DNA of 64,000 bases from UBA7236 sp964463165 (GTDB lineage Bacteria > Bacteroidota > Bacteroidia > Chitinophagales > BACL12), in assembly GCA_964463165.1 (NCBI GenBank), contig CAYXBK010000020.1, positions 1-64,000 of the forward strand, given 5' to 3'. Positions 17,013 to 26,143 of this stretch are shown piece after piece. The translations under genes and the position numbers were made by a program. Within the stretch, counting starts at the first letter, position 1. Each line of letters opens with the position of its first letter. The notes under the pieces are model-generated. The model was not told the DNA's origin. It worked only from the letters and a program-made list of their open reading frames with translations, and made no database searches.

Positions 17013-17582
17013 ATGAGTTATTGTACATATATCGCAAGCCTGGATGACAATGAATTGAATCTGCACAAAACATATCACGATCAGCATTATGGTTTTCCGA
17101 TTGATGACGACAATGAATTATTCTGCCGGTTAATACTTGAGATCAATCAGGCGGGCCTGAGCTGGACAACTATATTGAATAAGCAGGAAAATTTCCGCAG
17201 GGCCTATCATAATTTCAATATTAAAAAAGTCGCCGGTTACAAAGAAAAGGATTTTAATCGCCTGATGCTCGACGCAGGTATCATTCGCAACAGGTTGAAA
17301 ATAAATGCTGCGATTGAAAATGCGAAAACAATTCTGCAATTGCAAAAAGAATCAGGCTCATTTAAAAACTGGCTGGACAATCATCACCCCAAAACAAAAG
17401 ATGAATGGACCAGATTATTTAAAAAGACATTCAGGTTTACCGGTGGTGAAATTGTAAATGAATTTTTAGTGAGTACGGGATATTTAAAAGGAGCGCATGA
17501 TGAAAATTGCCCGGTGTATAAAAAAGTACTGAAAGCCGGACCGGCATGGAAACAGATTAAAAAATCAAAAATCCTTAAATAA
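17013..17582 (+). CDS. tag: DNA-3-methyladenine glycosylase I
   Basis: Tag removes N3-methyladenine from alkylated DNA to start base-excision repair. The 189-residue protein shows the zinc site of the family: Cys4, the His of YHDQHYG, and the late His-x3-Cys pair in GAHDENC. It also has the QAGLSW and IIRNRLKI blocks. The 'WG' usually following the first His-containing motif is 'YG' here. The frame is open to an ATG at 16977, but family members start two or three residues before the zinc Cys, so the ATG at 17013 is preferred. Its end overlaps the convergent KamA-like gene by 8 bp. Confidence 0.92.
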   Translation: MSYCTYIASLDDNELNLHKTYHDQHYGFPIDDDNELFCRLILEINQAGLSWTTILNKQENFRRAYHNFNIKKVAGYKEKDFNRLMLDAGIIRNRLKINAAIENAKTILQLQKESGSFKNWLDNHHPKTKDEWTRLFKKTFRFTGGEIVNEFLVSTGYLKGAHDENCPVYKKVLKAGPAWKQIKKSKILK

Positions 17583-18903
17583 TTGCAGCAGCTTTTTGCG
17601 AAATTATTTTGTTTAATTCTTTTTCGAAAAAGAAGTTTTTATTTCCAAACGCAGGCTTCAGATCGTCCCACCAGATTGCATTTTCATCAAATTTGGCAAA
17701 AAATGGTTTTGCGACCCAATCAGGGTCTCTGCCCTGTATAAAACGTAAAACAAATACTTTTTCATTTTGCACTTCCGAAACACCGAGGATTTGTATTTTT
17801 CCTGGCCCTGCACTCATGCTTGGGCCACGAACCGTGCGGCATACGCCGCTCACTTTTTGATATGCAGTTCGAAAAATTTCCCATGCTTTAACAAGAGGTA
17901 ATGCAAAAAATTGCTGCGCACCTGTATCTCTTTCAACAAACATATAGTAAGGTATACAATTTAAGTTTACCTGTTTCCTCCACATTTCTGCCCATATATC
18001 CGGGTCATTATTGATATGCTGTAGAACAGGCGACTGGGTGCGGATTTGTGCACCTGTATTTCGTATTCTGATAATTGCCTGTTTTACAATTTCTGTTTGC
18101 AATTCGGCAGGATGATTAAAATGAGCCATAATTGCAAGATTTTTTCCGCAGTTTACAATTGTTTCGAACAATTGCAAAACTTCATCCGCTTCCAGGTCTG
18201 ATACAAATTTATAAGGCCAGTAAGAAAGTGATTTAGTGCCGATGCGTATGGTTTGAATATGATTGAGTTCATCACTGAGTAAAGGAAGAAAATAATTATT
18301 CAGATATTTTATATTCATTACCATCGGATCCCCGCCGGTAAACAGTACATCTGTAACTTCCTTATGGATTTTCAAATAGTCAATTAAATCTTTTACTTCA
18401 TTCATGGCAAATTTCATATCATCCATACCTACAAATTGTGGCCAGCGAAAACAAAATGTACAATAAGCATGACATGTTTGCCCCTGCCCGGGAAAAAACA
18501 AAACAGTTTCGCGGTATTTATGTTGAATTCCCTTTATTGGAACACCATTTAACAGAGGCCGATTTTCTAATTGATCGGCTGGATGCGGATTTAATTCCAT
18601 GCGGATTTCATGAATTGTGTTATGAAGAATTATTTCTGGGGCTCCTGATTTAATTAGTTTTTCGACACGGTCATAATGCTCGGATTGCAACATTTCTCTT
18701 TTCGGAAAAGTGAGTGTGTATATCGGATCTTCCGGAACACTATTCCAATTAATTAATTCATCAATCAAATAGTTATTTGTTTTAAAAGGTAAAACTGTTG
18801 AGACTATTTCAATTTCACGTATCATTTTTTCCGGGAATCTCGAAAATTGCGGGATTTTTCGAAAATTATTTTTTGAGTATACTTTGTATTGTTTATGTAT
18901 CAT
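17575..18903 (-). CDS. KamA-family radical SAM protein (lysine 2,3-aminomutase-like)
   Basis: The 442-residue protein carries the radical SAM [4Fe-4S] motif C-x3-C-x2-C at Cys144, Cys148, Cys151 within CHAYCTFCFRW. It also has a GGDP SAM-binding stretch (TGGDPMVM) and a late GPGK that could hold the PLP-binding lysine. This is the layout of lysine and glutamate 2,3-aminomutases. The iron-site sequence departs from the classical CSMYCRHCTRRR form, and Phe-Arg-Trp replaces the basic run, so it is probably a divergent subfamily with another substrate. It is alone on its strand, 420 bp after the Crp/Fnr gene. The first ATG was taken, and a start at Met27 is also possible. Confidence 0.8.
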   Translation of the reverse strand: MIHKQYKVYSKNNFRKIPQFSRFPEKMIREIEIVSTVLPFKTNNYLIDELINWNSVPEDPIYTLTFPKREMLQSEHYDRVEKLIKSGAPEIILHNTIHEIRMELNPHPADQLENRPLLNGVPIKGIQHKYRETVLFFPGQGQTCHAYCTFCFRWPQFVGMDDMKFAMNEVKDLIDYLKIHKEVTDVLFTGGDPMVMNIKYLNNYFLPLLSDELNHIQTIRIGTKSLSYWPYKFVSDLEADEVLQLFETIVNCGKNLAIMAHFNHPAELQTEIVKQAIIRIRNTGAQIRTQSPVLQHINNDPDIWAEMWRKQVNLNCIPYYMFVERDTGAQQFFALPLVKAWEIFRTAYQKVSGVCRTVRGPSMSAGPGKIQILGVSEVQNEKVFVLRFIQGRDPDWVAKPFFAKFDENAIWWDDLKPAFGNKNFFFEKELNKIISQKAAAII

Positions 18904-19112
18904 TTTTATTTTTATAGATATAAGCTGAAATAATTTTAGTCAGAAAATGGTAATAAGTATCACATATCCATATCGGACATCAGATATTATTTAAAAATGG
19001 GCAATTGAAACACGGGGAGTTACAGCGGGGTAACCAAATAATGTGTATTGGGAATACGGGTTTGTTTTTTACTTATGCACTGAAACATTTACATGTTTTG
19101 TGATTTAAAAAT

Positions 19113-19151
19113 GGCCGACCCTGCCTTAAGCCTAGCTGCAGGGTCGAAGCC
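19113..19151. repeat. Strong GC-rich hairpin in the KamA-Crp/Fnr gap
   Basis: CGACCCTGC (19116-19124) pairs perfectly with GCAGGGTCG (19138-19146), and flanking GGC/GCC extend the stem past a small bulge. The loop is 13 bases. There is no T-run on either strand. The rest of the 419-bp gap (18904-19322) is AT-rich, without a convincing frame. The hairpin could be an RNA element of the KamA leader, a processing site, or a repeat remnant. Its GCAGGGT core is shared with the hairpins at 39582 and 41916. Confidence 0.6.
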
Positions 19152-19322
19152 ATCTTACCCATTTTAACGCCTTATTCAAGAACCACTATGCTTTGAATAA
19201 AACAACCCTTGTAAACCTTGTAATTAAATCAATATTTGTGAAGGTAAATTGTAACACATTTAAAAAATTTGACCAAAATCAACTTTTTCGGATTTACTGT
19301 TAAAAGTTTTCAAATGGGTCTT

Positions 19323-20036
19323 TCAGCCGATTGATGATATTTCAAGAAGTTTTTTGTAGTCAATGATCTTTATTGATTTACTCTGAATTGAAATGATTTT
19401 TTTAGTCTTCAGAATTTTTAAATTTCTAATCAATGTTTCCAGAGAAGTTCCGACATAATTGGCCAGATCTGTTCTGATCAGTTTTATTTCGGCAAACGAA
19501 TCTTCCTGGTCCTCAAGGGAATATTTTTGATTTAATATTAATAGGGCAAGGGCAATGCGCTGGCTGATTGATTTTTGAGCATATGCATTGAGCCGGTAAG
19601 TTAATACAGTAAATTCATGCGAAAGACTGCGCAGTAATTGTTTTGAAAATGCAGTCGATTTATCAATTATTTCCAAAAATGCATCCTTTTCAAAAAATGT
19701 GAGTGAGCAGGATTCAAGCGCCTCTGCACTAACAGGGTGCGCTTCATTGCTCAAAATCGGCCGATAACCGAATAATTCACCTTCTTTGTAAATAAAGAGA
19801 ATTTGGTTTGTCCCGTCATAATTTTGTTGATATATTTTTAATTTTCCTTTTGTAAGAAGATAAACACCTTTGGGAAAACTGCCCTGATGATAAAGCACCT
19901 GTTTTTTTTTCAATAAAATTGTTCTGGAGTCATTCCAGATAATCTGGCTATGCACAGGATTTAAACCGTCAAGTGTTAAACCTGAATTAAAATGAAATTT
20001 TTCAAGTGCGTTGTTAAGGATTTCCATAGTTTTCAT
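19323..20036 (-). CDS. Crp/Fnr-family transcription regulator
   Basis: The 237-residue protein has an N-terminal cyclic-nucleotide-binding-type beta roll (about 35-130, with Gly-x-Tyr-Leu-Leu and GELFGYRPI), a dimerisation helix, and a C-terminal winged helix-turn-helix (about 165-225, TDLANYVGTSLETLIRNLK). It lacks the N-terminal Cys cluster of Fnr, so oxygen sensing through an iron-sulfur centre is unlikely. Its start overlaps the stop of the antiporter gene by 4 bp (ATGA), so the two are co-translated. The regulator may control the antiporter or act on distant genes. A link with nos expression is possible, but nothing in the sequence shows it. Confidence 0.9.
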   Translation of the reverse strand: MKTMEILNNALEKFHFNSGLTLDGLNPVHSQIIWNDSRTILLKKKQVLYHQGSFPKGVYLLTKGKLKIYQQNYDGTNQILFIYKEGELFGYRPILSNEAHPVSAEALESCSLTFFEKDAFLEIIDKSTAFSKQLLRSLSHEFTVLTYRLNAYAQKSISQRIALALLILNQKYSLEDQEDSFAEIKLIRTDLANYVGTSLETLIRNLKILKTKKIISIQSKSIKIIDYKKLLEISSIG

Positions 20037-21238
20037 ATTAACGGTTCAGTAATTTGCTTCTTTTGGATCATCAATCCGAACATCATCATAAGTGTTGAAA
20101 GAATAATTACCTGAATAATAAGTGATTCATTTACAAACCAGATAGATTGCGAATCAGGGATAGAAATGAAAAGCAAAATTGTAATTAAGCCGCGTGGTGC
20201 TATGAACAAGACCGGATTAAATCCGATTTTTAATATTTTCAGCTGAATGGCCCGTAATACATATATGAGGGAAACAATTGCCAATGCAGGTAATACTGTT
20301 TTGGTATTTAATATTGTGGATTCCTCCATTAAATATCCGAAAAGAAGAAAAAATAATGTCCTGACGAGAAATGCTATTTCAGTAATTAAATCTTTGAATC
20401 GCGTAATCTCAGGCTGCATCTCGTCCACTTTCAGAAATCTCATTGATTTAATTCCTGTCATTTTTCCAAGATTTCCCGCTGCAAGTCCAAATACAAGAAT
20501 GAAGATCAAAGCGGGTAAATGGTATATTTTCGAAAGTTCATAAATTAAGATGACCAACAAAGTAATTGGAATAAACTTGACATGGTGATTTATTTTACTT
20601 AAAAGGAGAGATAATAAGCCGGTTGAAATGATGGCAATCATTGTCATGATTAAAAACTGGGCAAGAAAATGTGTTACTGAAAACCAATTAATAATTTCAT
20701 TAAACGTAAAAAAATTAAAAAGAATCACTCCAAAAATATCGGATAAACTGCTTTCATAAACAATAAACTCTCTTTTTGCGGCAGTAAGATATTTTACACT
20801 CGGAATTGCTATAGCACTACTGATAATGCAAAATGGCAACGCATTTGAAATCCCATCTTTAAATGAGGCGTCTTCTGTTGTTGAAAAATAGTAGCCCAAA
20901 ACAAGCCCGAGGAGAATAAGTGGAAAAACCGACGAAACGATTGATCGTTTGATCGTATGAATTTTGCTTTTTGATAATTCAAGATCCAGTGAACCTTCAA
21001 GCACAATTAATATGAGGCCAACGGTTCCGAGGCCCGGCAGGAGTGGACTGAGGTCGGGCAGATGAATTCCTGAATAAACTGATAATTCTTTTGACAGGTA
21101 ACCAAGTAACAATAATAAAATTACTGAAGGAATTGATGTTTTGGAAGAAGTAATATCAAAGATATAAGCAATTAATATTAAAATACAAAGAGAAATAATG
21201 ATTGTTGCTGTCATCAAATTTAAATTGGAAATTTTCAA
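20033..21238 (-). CDS. Cation/proton antiporter (CPA family)
   Basis: A 401-residue protein with about eleven to twelve membrane helices. A conserved acidic pocket (Glu-Ser-Ser-Leu-Ser-Asp, about residue 165) and a later Arg-containing helix (IAPRGLITILLF) match the ion-binding regions of monovalent cation/proton antiporters. It would exchange Na+ or K+ for H+ across the inner membrane. It is coupled by a 4-bp overlap to a Crp/Fnr regulator. There is no large C-terminal cytoplasmic domain, unlike many NhaP proteins. The start is the first ATG. The ion specificity cannot be read from the sequence. Confidence 0.82.
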   Translation of the reverse strand: MKISNLNLMTATIIISLCILILIAYIFDITSSKTSIPSVILLLLLGYLSKELSVYSGIHLPDLSPLLPGLGTVGLILIVLEGSLDLELSKSKIHTIKRSIVSSVFPLILLGLVLGYYFSTTEDASFKDGISNALPFCIISSAIAIPSVKYLTAAKREFIVYESSLSDIFGVILFNFFTFNEIINWFSVTHFLAQFLIMTMIAIISTGLLSLLLSKINHHVKFIPITLLVILIYELSKIYHLPALIFILVFGLAAGNLGKMTGIKSMRFLKVDEMQPEITRFKDLITEIAFLVRTLFFLLFGYLMEESTILNTKTVLPALAIVSLIYVLRAIQLKILKIGFNPVLFIAPRGLITILLFISIPDSQSIWFVNESLIIQVIILSTLMMMFGLMIQKKQITEPLI

Positions 21239-21357
21239 ATTTAATCAATACAAGCAACAAATGGAAGTTTCATTCCCGCACATCTGCAGTTTCATTTTTC
21301 ATTGGAAATAAAAAATGATAAATAAATGAAGATTAAATATAAATTCTGCTGCGTAAA

Positions 21358-22584
21358 TTATTCGAGATCTGTACTCAATTTATACCTGCAGATTCTGTTA
21401 TTCCCCTTATCAACCACATAAACAATTTCTCTCAAATAGGCCACGCCGCTTGGGTCAACAAAATTAAAAGGGCCGCTGCCCATGCCGCCGAAACTTGCGA
21501 TTACCTGTTTTGTTGAAGATGATCCTGCAGGCGTGTTTACACCTTCATATCCTTTTCTTGTGAATTGATATAATGAATCTGTTTCTTCATCTGTAACAAA
21601 TATATAGCCGGTAAAATCAGGTGCGATATATACATCCGATGGATTTAAAAACCGGTTTGATTCATATAAAAATCCATTGGCTTTTGTAAAATCAAAAACA
21701 GTAAGGGCTGCATTTTCACCATAACTTGTTCCGGCTTCCGGATCAATTGTTTGCGTGATCCATAAACATTTATATGCAGCGGCCGGATTATTTAATGTGA
21801 TGATAAATTCAGCAGATGATGAAATTCCGGATAACGATTGCGGTGGTGCTGCAAAAGTTGCAATGGCAGAAATATCCCATGTTGATTTTAAATTGGAAGT
21901 GGTTGGTGATAATCCGTTTGCATACCCTGTATTATTTCCGTCTTCATCAAAAAATAAAACCGCATTATCTGTTCTTGCAATCCCGGATAAATCATTTCGC
22001 GGACCTTTGCGTGTTGCATACAAGGTATTATCGGCAAGTGTGCTTAAGCCTGTAAATTCAACCGCTTCATCATCCGCACCCCTGAATGCAGTAATATTTC
22101 TGCTCGCATCGCAAAATGGCTGAATCAAAGTATCGATCATTTCTACATTGCCATTTGAAGTACCGGATAAATGATAAATTGCTGCGAGATTTTCCAGTGT
22201 TCCATCTCCATCCACATCCATATCAATTCTTCCTGCAACATAGGTATGCAATCTTCTGTCCTGTGTAACATCTGTCGCACCCTGAATGTAAATTGTATTA
22301 TAAATTTTCCCCGTCTGATCCAATACATTTAATCCGTTATCATCAATCACATAAATCATTTCATCATAACCACAATATATATCAGTCGGATTTGAAAAAC
22401 CGGACCAAAACGGAAGGATGGGAACATAGCCCACTTCATTTTGGACAAGGTTCGGGTCAATGGCACCTTCTTCAAAAATTTCATCTACTACCTCATCTTC
22501 TCTTGTCCCGAATAAAAAATCACAGGAGGTGAAAAGGAGGACAAAGGAGAAAGGAGTGAGGAGTTTTATTGATAGATGTTTCAT
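21358..22584 (-). CDS. Beta-propeller (NHL-like) lipoprotein
   Basis: The 408-residue protein has a lipoprotein signal (Phe-Thr-Ser-Cys, Cys21) and then repeated blades ending in patterns such as 'PTDIYCGYDEMIYVIDDNG' and 'PSGVAYLREIVYVVDKGNNRI'. These are NHL-type propeller repeats. It has a Cys pair near residue 72 and no catalytic signature. It follows the PorV-like gene by 97 bp of simple-sequence DNA on the same strand. A cell-surface or periplasmic binding role is likely. The partner is unknown. Confidence 0.75.
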   Translation of the reverse strand: MKHLSIKLLTPFSFVLLFTSCDFLFGTREDEVVDEIFEEGAIDPNLVQNEVGYVPILPFWSGFSNPTDIYCGYDEMIYVIDDNGLNVLDQTGKIYNTIYIQGATDVTQDRRLHTYVAGRIDMDVDGDGTLENLAAIYHLSGTSNGNVEMIDTLIQPFCDASRNITAFRGADDEAVEFTGLSTLADNTLYATRKGPRNDLSGIARTDNAVLFFDEDGNNTGYANGLSPTTSNLKSTWDISAIATFAAPPQSLSGISSSAEFIITLNNPAAAYKCLWITQTIDPEAGTSYGENAALTVFDFTKANGFLYESNRFLNPSDVYIAPDFTGYIFVTDEETDSLYQFTRKGYEGVNTPAGSSSTKQVIASFGGMGSGPFNFVDPSGVAYLREIVYVVDKGNNRICRYKLSTDLE

Positions 22585-22681
22585 TTGTATTTAGTAGTTG
22601 GTATCTGGTATCAAGTATAAAGTATAAAGTATCAGGTATCTTGCGTCAGCCACTCACCACTCACCACTCGCCACTCATCCC
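22585..22681. repeat. Low-complexity tract with GTATC and CACTCACCACTC units
   Basis: The gap contains tandem GGTATC / AAAGTAT words followed by four degenerate copies of CACTCAC. These resemble the TTGATAC and ATACCT runs at 4374-4397 and 42625-42870. Confidence 0.6.
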
Positions 22682-23674
22682 TCACAACGTCAATCCTAAT
22701 CCAATCCGATTTACTGTTCCAAAAGTATTCTGATAATTAAATCCGTAATCAATTTTTATTTCACCAAAATGTCTTTTTAAATCAACGCCGAATCCGAGTG
22801 ACGGATAAGCGGTTTTATCTTCTGCGAAAATATAACCAGTTCTTGCAAAGAATAAATGTTTCCAACCGTATTCAATTCCGAGGCTGTAGGTTTCATTATT
22901 ATCTGTCGGGTGATTTAATTGTGCAGCTGCGGTTAAAACATGCAGATCATTTTTAATTGCATCCCATGCAAAGCCAAGCCGGAAAACGGTGGGCACTGCA
23001 ATTTCCGTAAAATCGGTGTATGTTGTATCTCCCGCCAATGTTACTGCATCGATATACCCGGAAGGTGTGGTATTAAAACCAAAATTTTGCAGATCCACGG
23101 CAAAGCGTGTATTCGCAATGCCGATATCATATTGAAATCCGAAATCAAAAACCACATTATTATTTGAAACAGTAGCTAAATCTTCCCGCACATATTTCGC
23201 GGTAATACCAAAGCTGAACTGATCGGTTAATTCTCTCGCCAGTGAAACACCGATACCGATATCGGATGCCCGGAATGTTTGTCCGGTACCTTGCGGCATA
23301 AATTCAGTTGTGACCGGCATTTCTCCCGCATCAAAATATTGAATGGATACACCGATCAATGTATTATATCCGAGGCGATATGTAATTCCTGCAAATGCCA
23401 GGCTGGTTTGTGCAATATAATTCGTGTAGTCCGCTTCAAAATGAAATTTATTTGAATCCAGTTGTGTCAGTCCGGCAGGGTTCCAGTAAAGTGAAGAAAC
23501 ATCATCGGTCAGTGCTAAAAAACTTTCGCTCATACCCGCAGCCCTTGCACCCGGATTGAGTTTCAGGAATTGCCATCCTGTAGTTGCCGTGCGGCTGTCG
23601 CCATAGGAAGGCAGAATCTGTCCCTCGCATGCAAAAACTTTTATCAAAAAAAGCAATACAACTATCCGCCGCAT
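22682..23674 (-). CDS. PorV/PorQ-family outer membrane protein
   Basis: The 330-residue protein has a Sec signal peptide (about 1-18) followed by the family hallmark NPGARAAGMSESFLAL-DD (about 40-58) and LYWNPAGL, then alternating hydrophobic strands ending in Gly-Leu-Thr-Leu. This is a 14-stranded FadL-like barrel of the PorV/PorQ type. PorV shuttles or anchors T9SS cargo at the outer membrane. The protein is somewhat shorter than canonical PorV, so it may be a paralogue. It follows a T9SS cargo gene (76 bp) and precedes a propeller lipoprotein, all on the minus strand, suggesting a dedicated surface-assembly set. Confidence 0.85.
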   Translation of the reverse strand: MRRIVVLLFLIKVFACEGQILPSYGDSRTATTGWQFLKLNPGARAAGMSESFLALTDDVSSLYWNPAGLTQLDSNKFHFEADYTNYIAQTSLAFAGITYRLGYNTLIGVSIQYFDAGEMPVTTEFMPQGTGQTFRASDIGIGVSLARELTDQFSFGITAKYVREDLATVSNNNVVFDFGFQYDIGIANTRFAVDLQNFGFNTTPSGYIDAVTLAGDTTYTDFTEIAVPTVFRLGFAWDAIKNDLHVLTAAAQLNHPTDNNETYSLGIEYGWKHLFFARTGYIFAEDKTAYPSLGFGVDLKRHFGEIKIDYGFNYQNTFGTVNRIGLGLTL

Positions 23675-23750
23675 AAGTTACAAAGTAAAAGAAAAAGCCT
23701 GAATTGTTTCTTAGAGGGCACAAAGCCTGCAATGCGAAATGGATGTAATA

Positions 23751-25340
23751 TCAATAAATAATCACCTGTAAATTTTTTGACCAGGAAGAATTGAATACAG
23801 AAACAATATATGTTGAAGCAGACAGGTTTGCCAGGCTGATCATTTCTTCACCGGTGCCGGATAATTTTTTTGTGAAGATGATTTTACCGCTCATATCAGA
23901 TATTTGAAAATCTGCTGATTGATCATATTGTTGCGGATAATACAGTTCAATTATTTTTTCATCAGATACATAATTGATTGTTATTTCCGGATTTGCATTT
24001 TCAATTCCCGTCTCTCCGCAATTTAATGACGCATTTAAAACAGTGGTTTCACCGTTTTCGAGATTGATATCGCTGTATGTTTTTGTTGAGCATCCTGCAG
24101 CCGTAATAACAATAGTATACGTGCCGTTTTGATAATATCCCGTTTTAAATTCACCCGCGAGATCAGTGCTGTCTTGTACCTCAATTCCCTCAATTTCAAT
24201 TTGTGCGTTATAAATCGGTGCGTGTGTTATTTCATTTTCCACTGTTCCTTCCAGATAGCATGCACGGATATAATCGGGTTGTAAAACAAATAACCCTTCT
24301 TCGATATCAGATGCAATGATCAACCCTGAATTAAAATAAGGATATGCTTCCCAGGCACCTGTAAAAATTGCACCGGGCCCGAACGGCGAAGTATCATACC
24401 ATCCTGTTTCAATTAAATTATCCGGTTTTGTTGCATCAACTATGGTAACCCCTTCGGTATAATGCGCATGTATAAGATAATTATTCAACCGGTGTACATT
24501 ATGCGGAAACGATGTTGAATAAAAATAATGGTCGTAGCGGTCAACCATTTTGATATCACTCAAATCAGAAATATCATAGGCACGCATATTTCCGTAAAAT
24601 GTTTCTTCGGTAATAAATAAATATTTTCCGCTTGCATCCGGTTCGCAATTATGTGTACCACCGGCAGGCGTGTCGTGGTAACCAAGTGAAACAAATAATG
24701 ATTTATCCGAAATATCAAATATTTCGAAACGGCCTTCATAAATCTCTGCAGCCCATAAAGTATCATTGCGCACATATCCGTCGTGAAAATAATGGCCGGT
24801 ATAGGTGCCGATAAAAACAGGATGTTCGGGATCTGCATTTAAATCAACCATATAAGCACCTTCCGAATCGCCGAACAATGCATTAAATCCGAAAAAATAG
24901 GCGATGCCGTTTTCATCAATAAATAAAGTATGTGCACGGTCAAGCGGATTTGCAAGATCTCCGGTAAATGAAATTGTATCAATAGATGCAGGCAGATTTG
25001 AGAGATCAATGATCATAACACCGCCACCGCCTTCCGTTGTTACGTATGCATGATGCTGCCATGTTTTAATTTCACGCCAGGAACTTTCATGTCCCGGAAC
25101 AAAAAATAATTCAGTTGGAAATTCCGGATTTGCGAGATCAATGATGGAAGTTCCGAGTGCGGTACCAACTAATGCATATTCATTTCCGTCATCATCGGTA
25201 TATCCCCATAAACTGCTTAAATGTGTATCACCGTAATCGTACTGACCAGCAAGTGAAATATGATATTGTGCTGCTGTTTTATCTGAGGTAAATAAAATGG
25301 CAGATATAAACAGAATTGAAATGCGGAGAAAAAATTTCAT
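23751..25340 (-). CDS. Choice-of-anchor B family T9SS cargo protein
   Basis: The 529-residue protein has a signal peptide (about 1-24) and a propeller built of LVIVP-like repeats (Ile-Ile-Asp-Leu-Ser/Ala-Asn-Pro patterns) matching choice-of-anchor B proteins. A carboxypeptidase-like Ig fold follows at about 360-435 (YLEGTVENEITHAPIYNAQI), then a T9SS type A tail with the 'ISDMSGKIIFTK' strand and an ending in Lys-Asn-Leu-Gln-Val. It would be exported by T9SS to the cell surface. The frame is open to 25403, but the ATG at 25340 puts the signal peptide first. It is upstream of a PorV-like gene on the same strand. Confidence 0.83.
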   Translation of the reverse strand: MKFFLRISILFISAILFTSDKTAAQYHISLAGQYDYGDTHLSSLWGYTDDDGNEYALVGTALGTSIIDLANPEFPTELFFVPGHESSWREIKTWQHHAYVTTEGGGGVMIIDLSNLPASIDTISFTGDLANPLDRAHTLFIDENGIAYFFGFNALFGDSEGAYMVDLNADPEHPVFIGTYTGHYFHDGYVRNDTLWAAEIYEGRFEIFDISDKSLFVSLGYHDTPAGGTHNCEPDASGKYLFITEETFYGNMRAYDISDLSDIKMVDRYDHYFYSTSFPHNVHRLNNYLIHAHYTEGVTIVDATKPDNLIETGWYDTSPFGPGAIFTGAWEAYPYFNSGLIIASDIEEGLFVLQPDYIRACYLEGTVENEITHAPIYNAQIEIEGIEVQDSTDLAGEFKTGYYQNGTYTIVITAAGCSTKTYSDINLENGETTVLNASLNCGETGIENANPEITINYVSDEKIIELYYPQQYDQSADFQISDMSGKIIFTKKLSGTGEEMISLANLSASTYIVSVFNSSWSKNLQVIIY

Positions 25341-25413
25341 GATAAATAGGGTTCGGTAAAAATATTTTTTAGTTTCCGTTGAAATGTAACAATATTGTAA
25401 CAAATATAAAAAA

Positions 25414-26055
25414 ATGAGTGGCCTTATTTCAGATGCATTGGAATCCTATATTGCGGCGCATACCACCGCAGAATCCGAACACCTTGCTGCATTAAACCGC
25501 GAAACATATGTAAAAGTGATGATGCCTGAAATGCTGAGCGGGCATGTGCAGGGAAAATTTCTTGAATTTATTTCAAGGATGATTCAGCCGGATCGTATAC
25601 TTGAGATCGGAACATTTACCGGTTATAGCGGAATTTGTCTTTCGAAAGGTCTGAAGCCGGGCGGAAAAATAATTACGATAGATATCAATGAAGAATTAAC
25701 ACCGATGGTAAAGAAATATCTTGCGCTTGAAAAAGTTGAAAATTTATTTGACATACGGATCGGAAAAGCAATTGAAATAATACCCACCCTTGATGAAATA
25801 TTCGATCTTGTATTTATTGATGCGGATAAAATAAATTATTCAAATTATTTCGAACTTGTGATAGATAAAGTGAGAAATGGTGGATGGATACTCGCTGATA
25901 ACACACTGTGGGAAGGACATGTACTGGATGAACAAAAAGATAAAAATACAGCTGCCATTCACGCATTCAACAACTTGATCGCAACCGATAAGCGAATTGA
26001 AAATGTGATCGTTTCCATCCGCGACGGCATTACGATTGCCCGAAAAATTGGATAA
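25414..26055 (+). CDS. Class I SAM-dependent O-methyltransferase
   Basis: The 213-residue protein has the cation-dependent O-methyltransferase layout (caffeoyl-CoA O-methyltransferase/YrrM group). The SAM-binding motif I is ILEIGTFTGYSG, followed by an acidic motif II (IDINEE), the metal-binding FIDADK and the later Asp-Asn of 'ILADNTLWEG'. It would methylate a catechol-like hydroxyl. The substrate is unknown, and tRNA hydroxyuridine methylation (TrmR-like) is an alternative for this family. It is a single gene divergent from the choice-of-anchor B gene. Confidence 0.87.
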   Translation: MSGLISDALESYIAAHTTAESEHLAALNRETYVKVMMPEMLSGHVQGKFLEFISRMIQPDRILEIGTFTGYSGICLSKGLKPGGKIITIDINEELTPMVKKYLALEKVENLFDIRIGKAIEIIPTLDEIFDLVFIDADKINYSNYFELVIDKVRNGGWILADNTLWEGHVLDEQKDKNTAAIHAFNNLIATDKRIENVIVSIRDGITIARKIG

Positions 26056-26105
26056 ACCACAGCGATTTGCGGATAATACAACCTGTTCCTGCTGCGTTAT
26101 ACGGG

Positions 26106-26113
26106 TAATTTTG
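26106..26113 (+). promoter_or_regulatory. -7 promoter element TAATTTTG
   Basis: A perfect TAnnTTTG match 30 bp before the ATG of the glucosaminidase gene, in the 88-bp gap that separates it from the methyltransferase. Confidence 0.5.
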
Positions 26114-26143
26114 ATTGGCTAAGTATATGCCGGTTAAACAATT

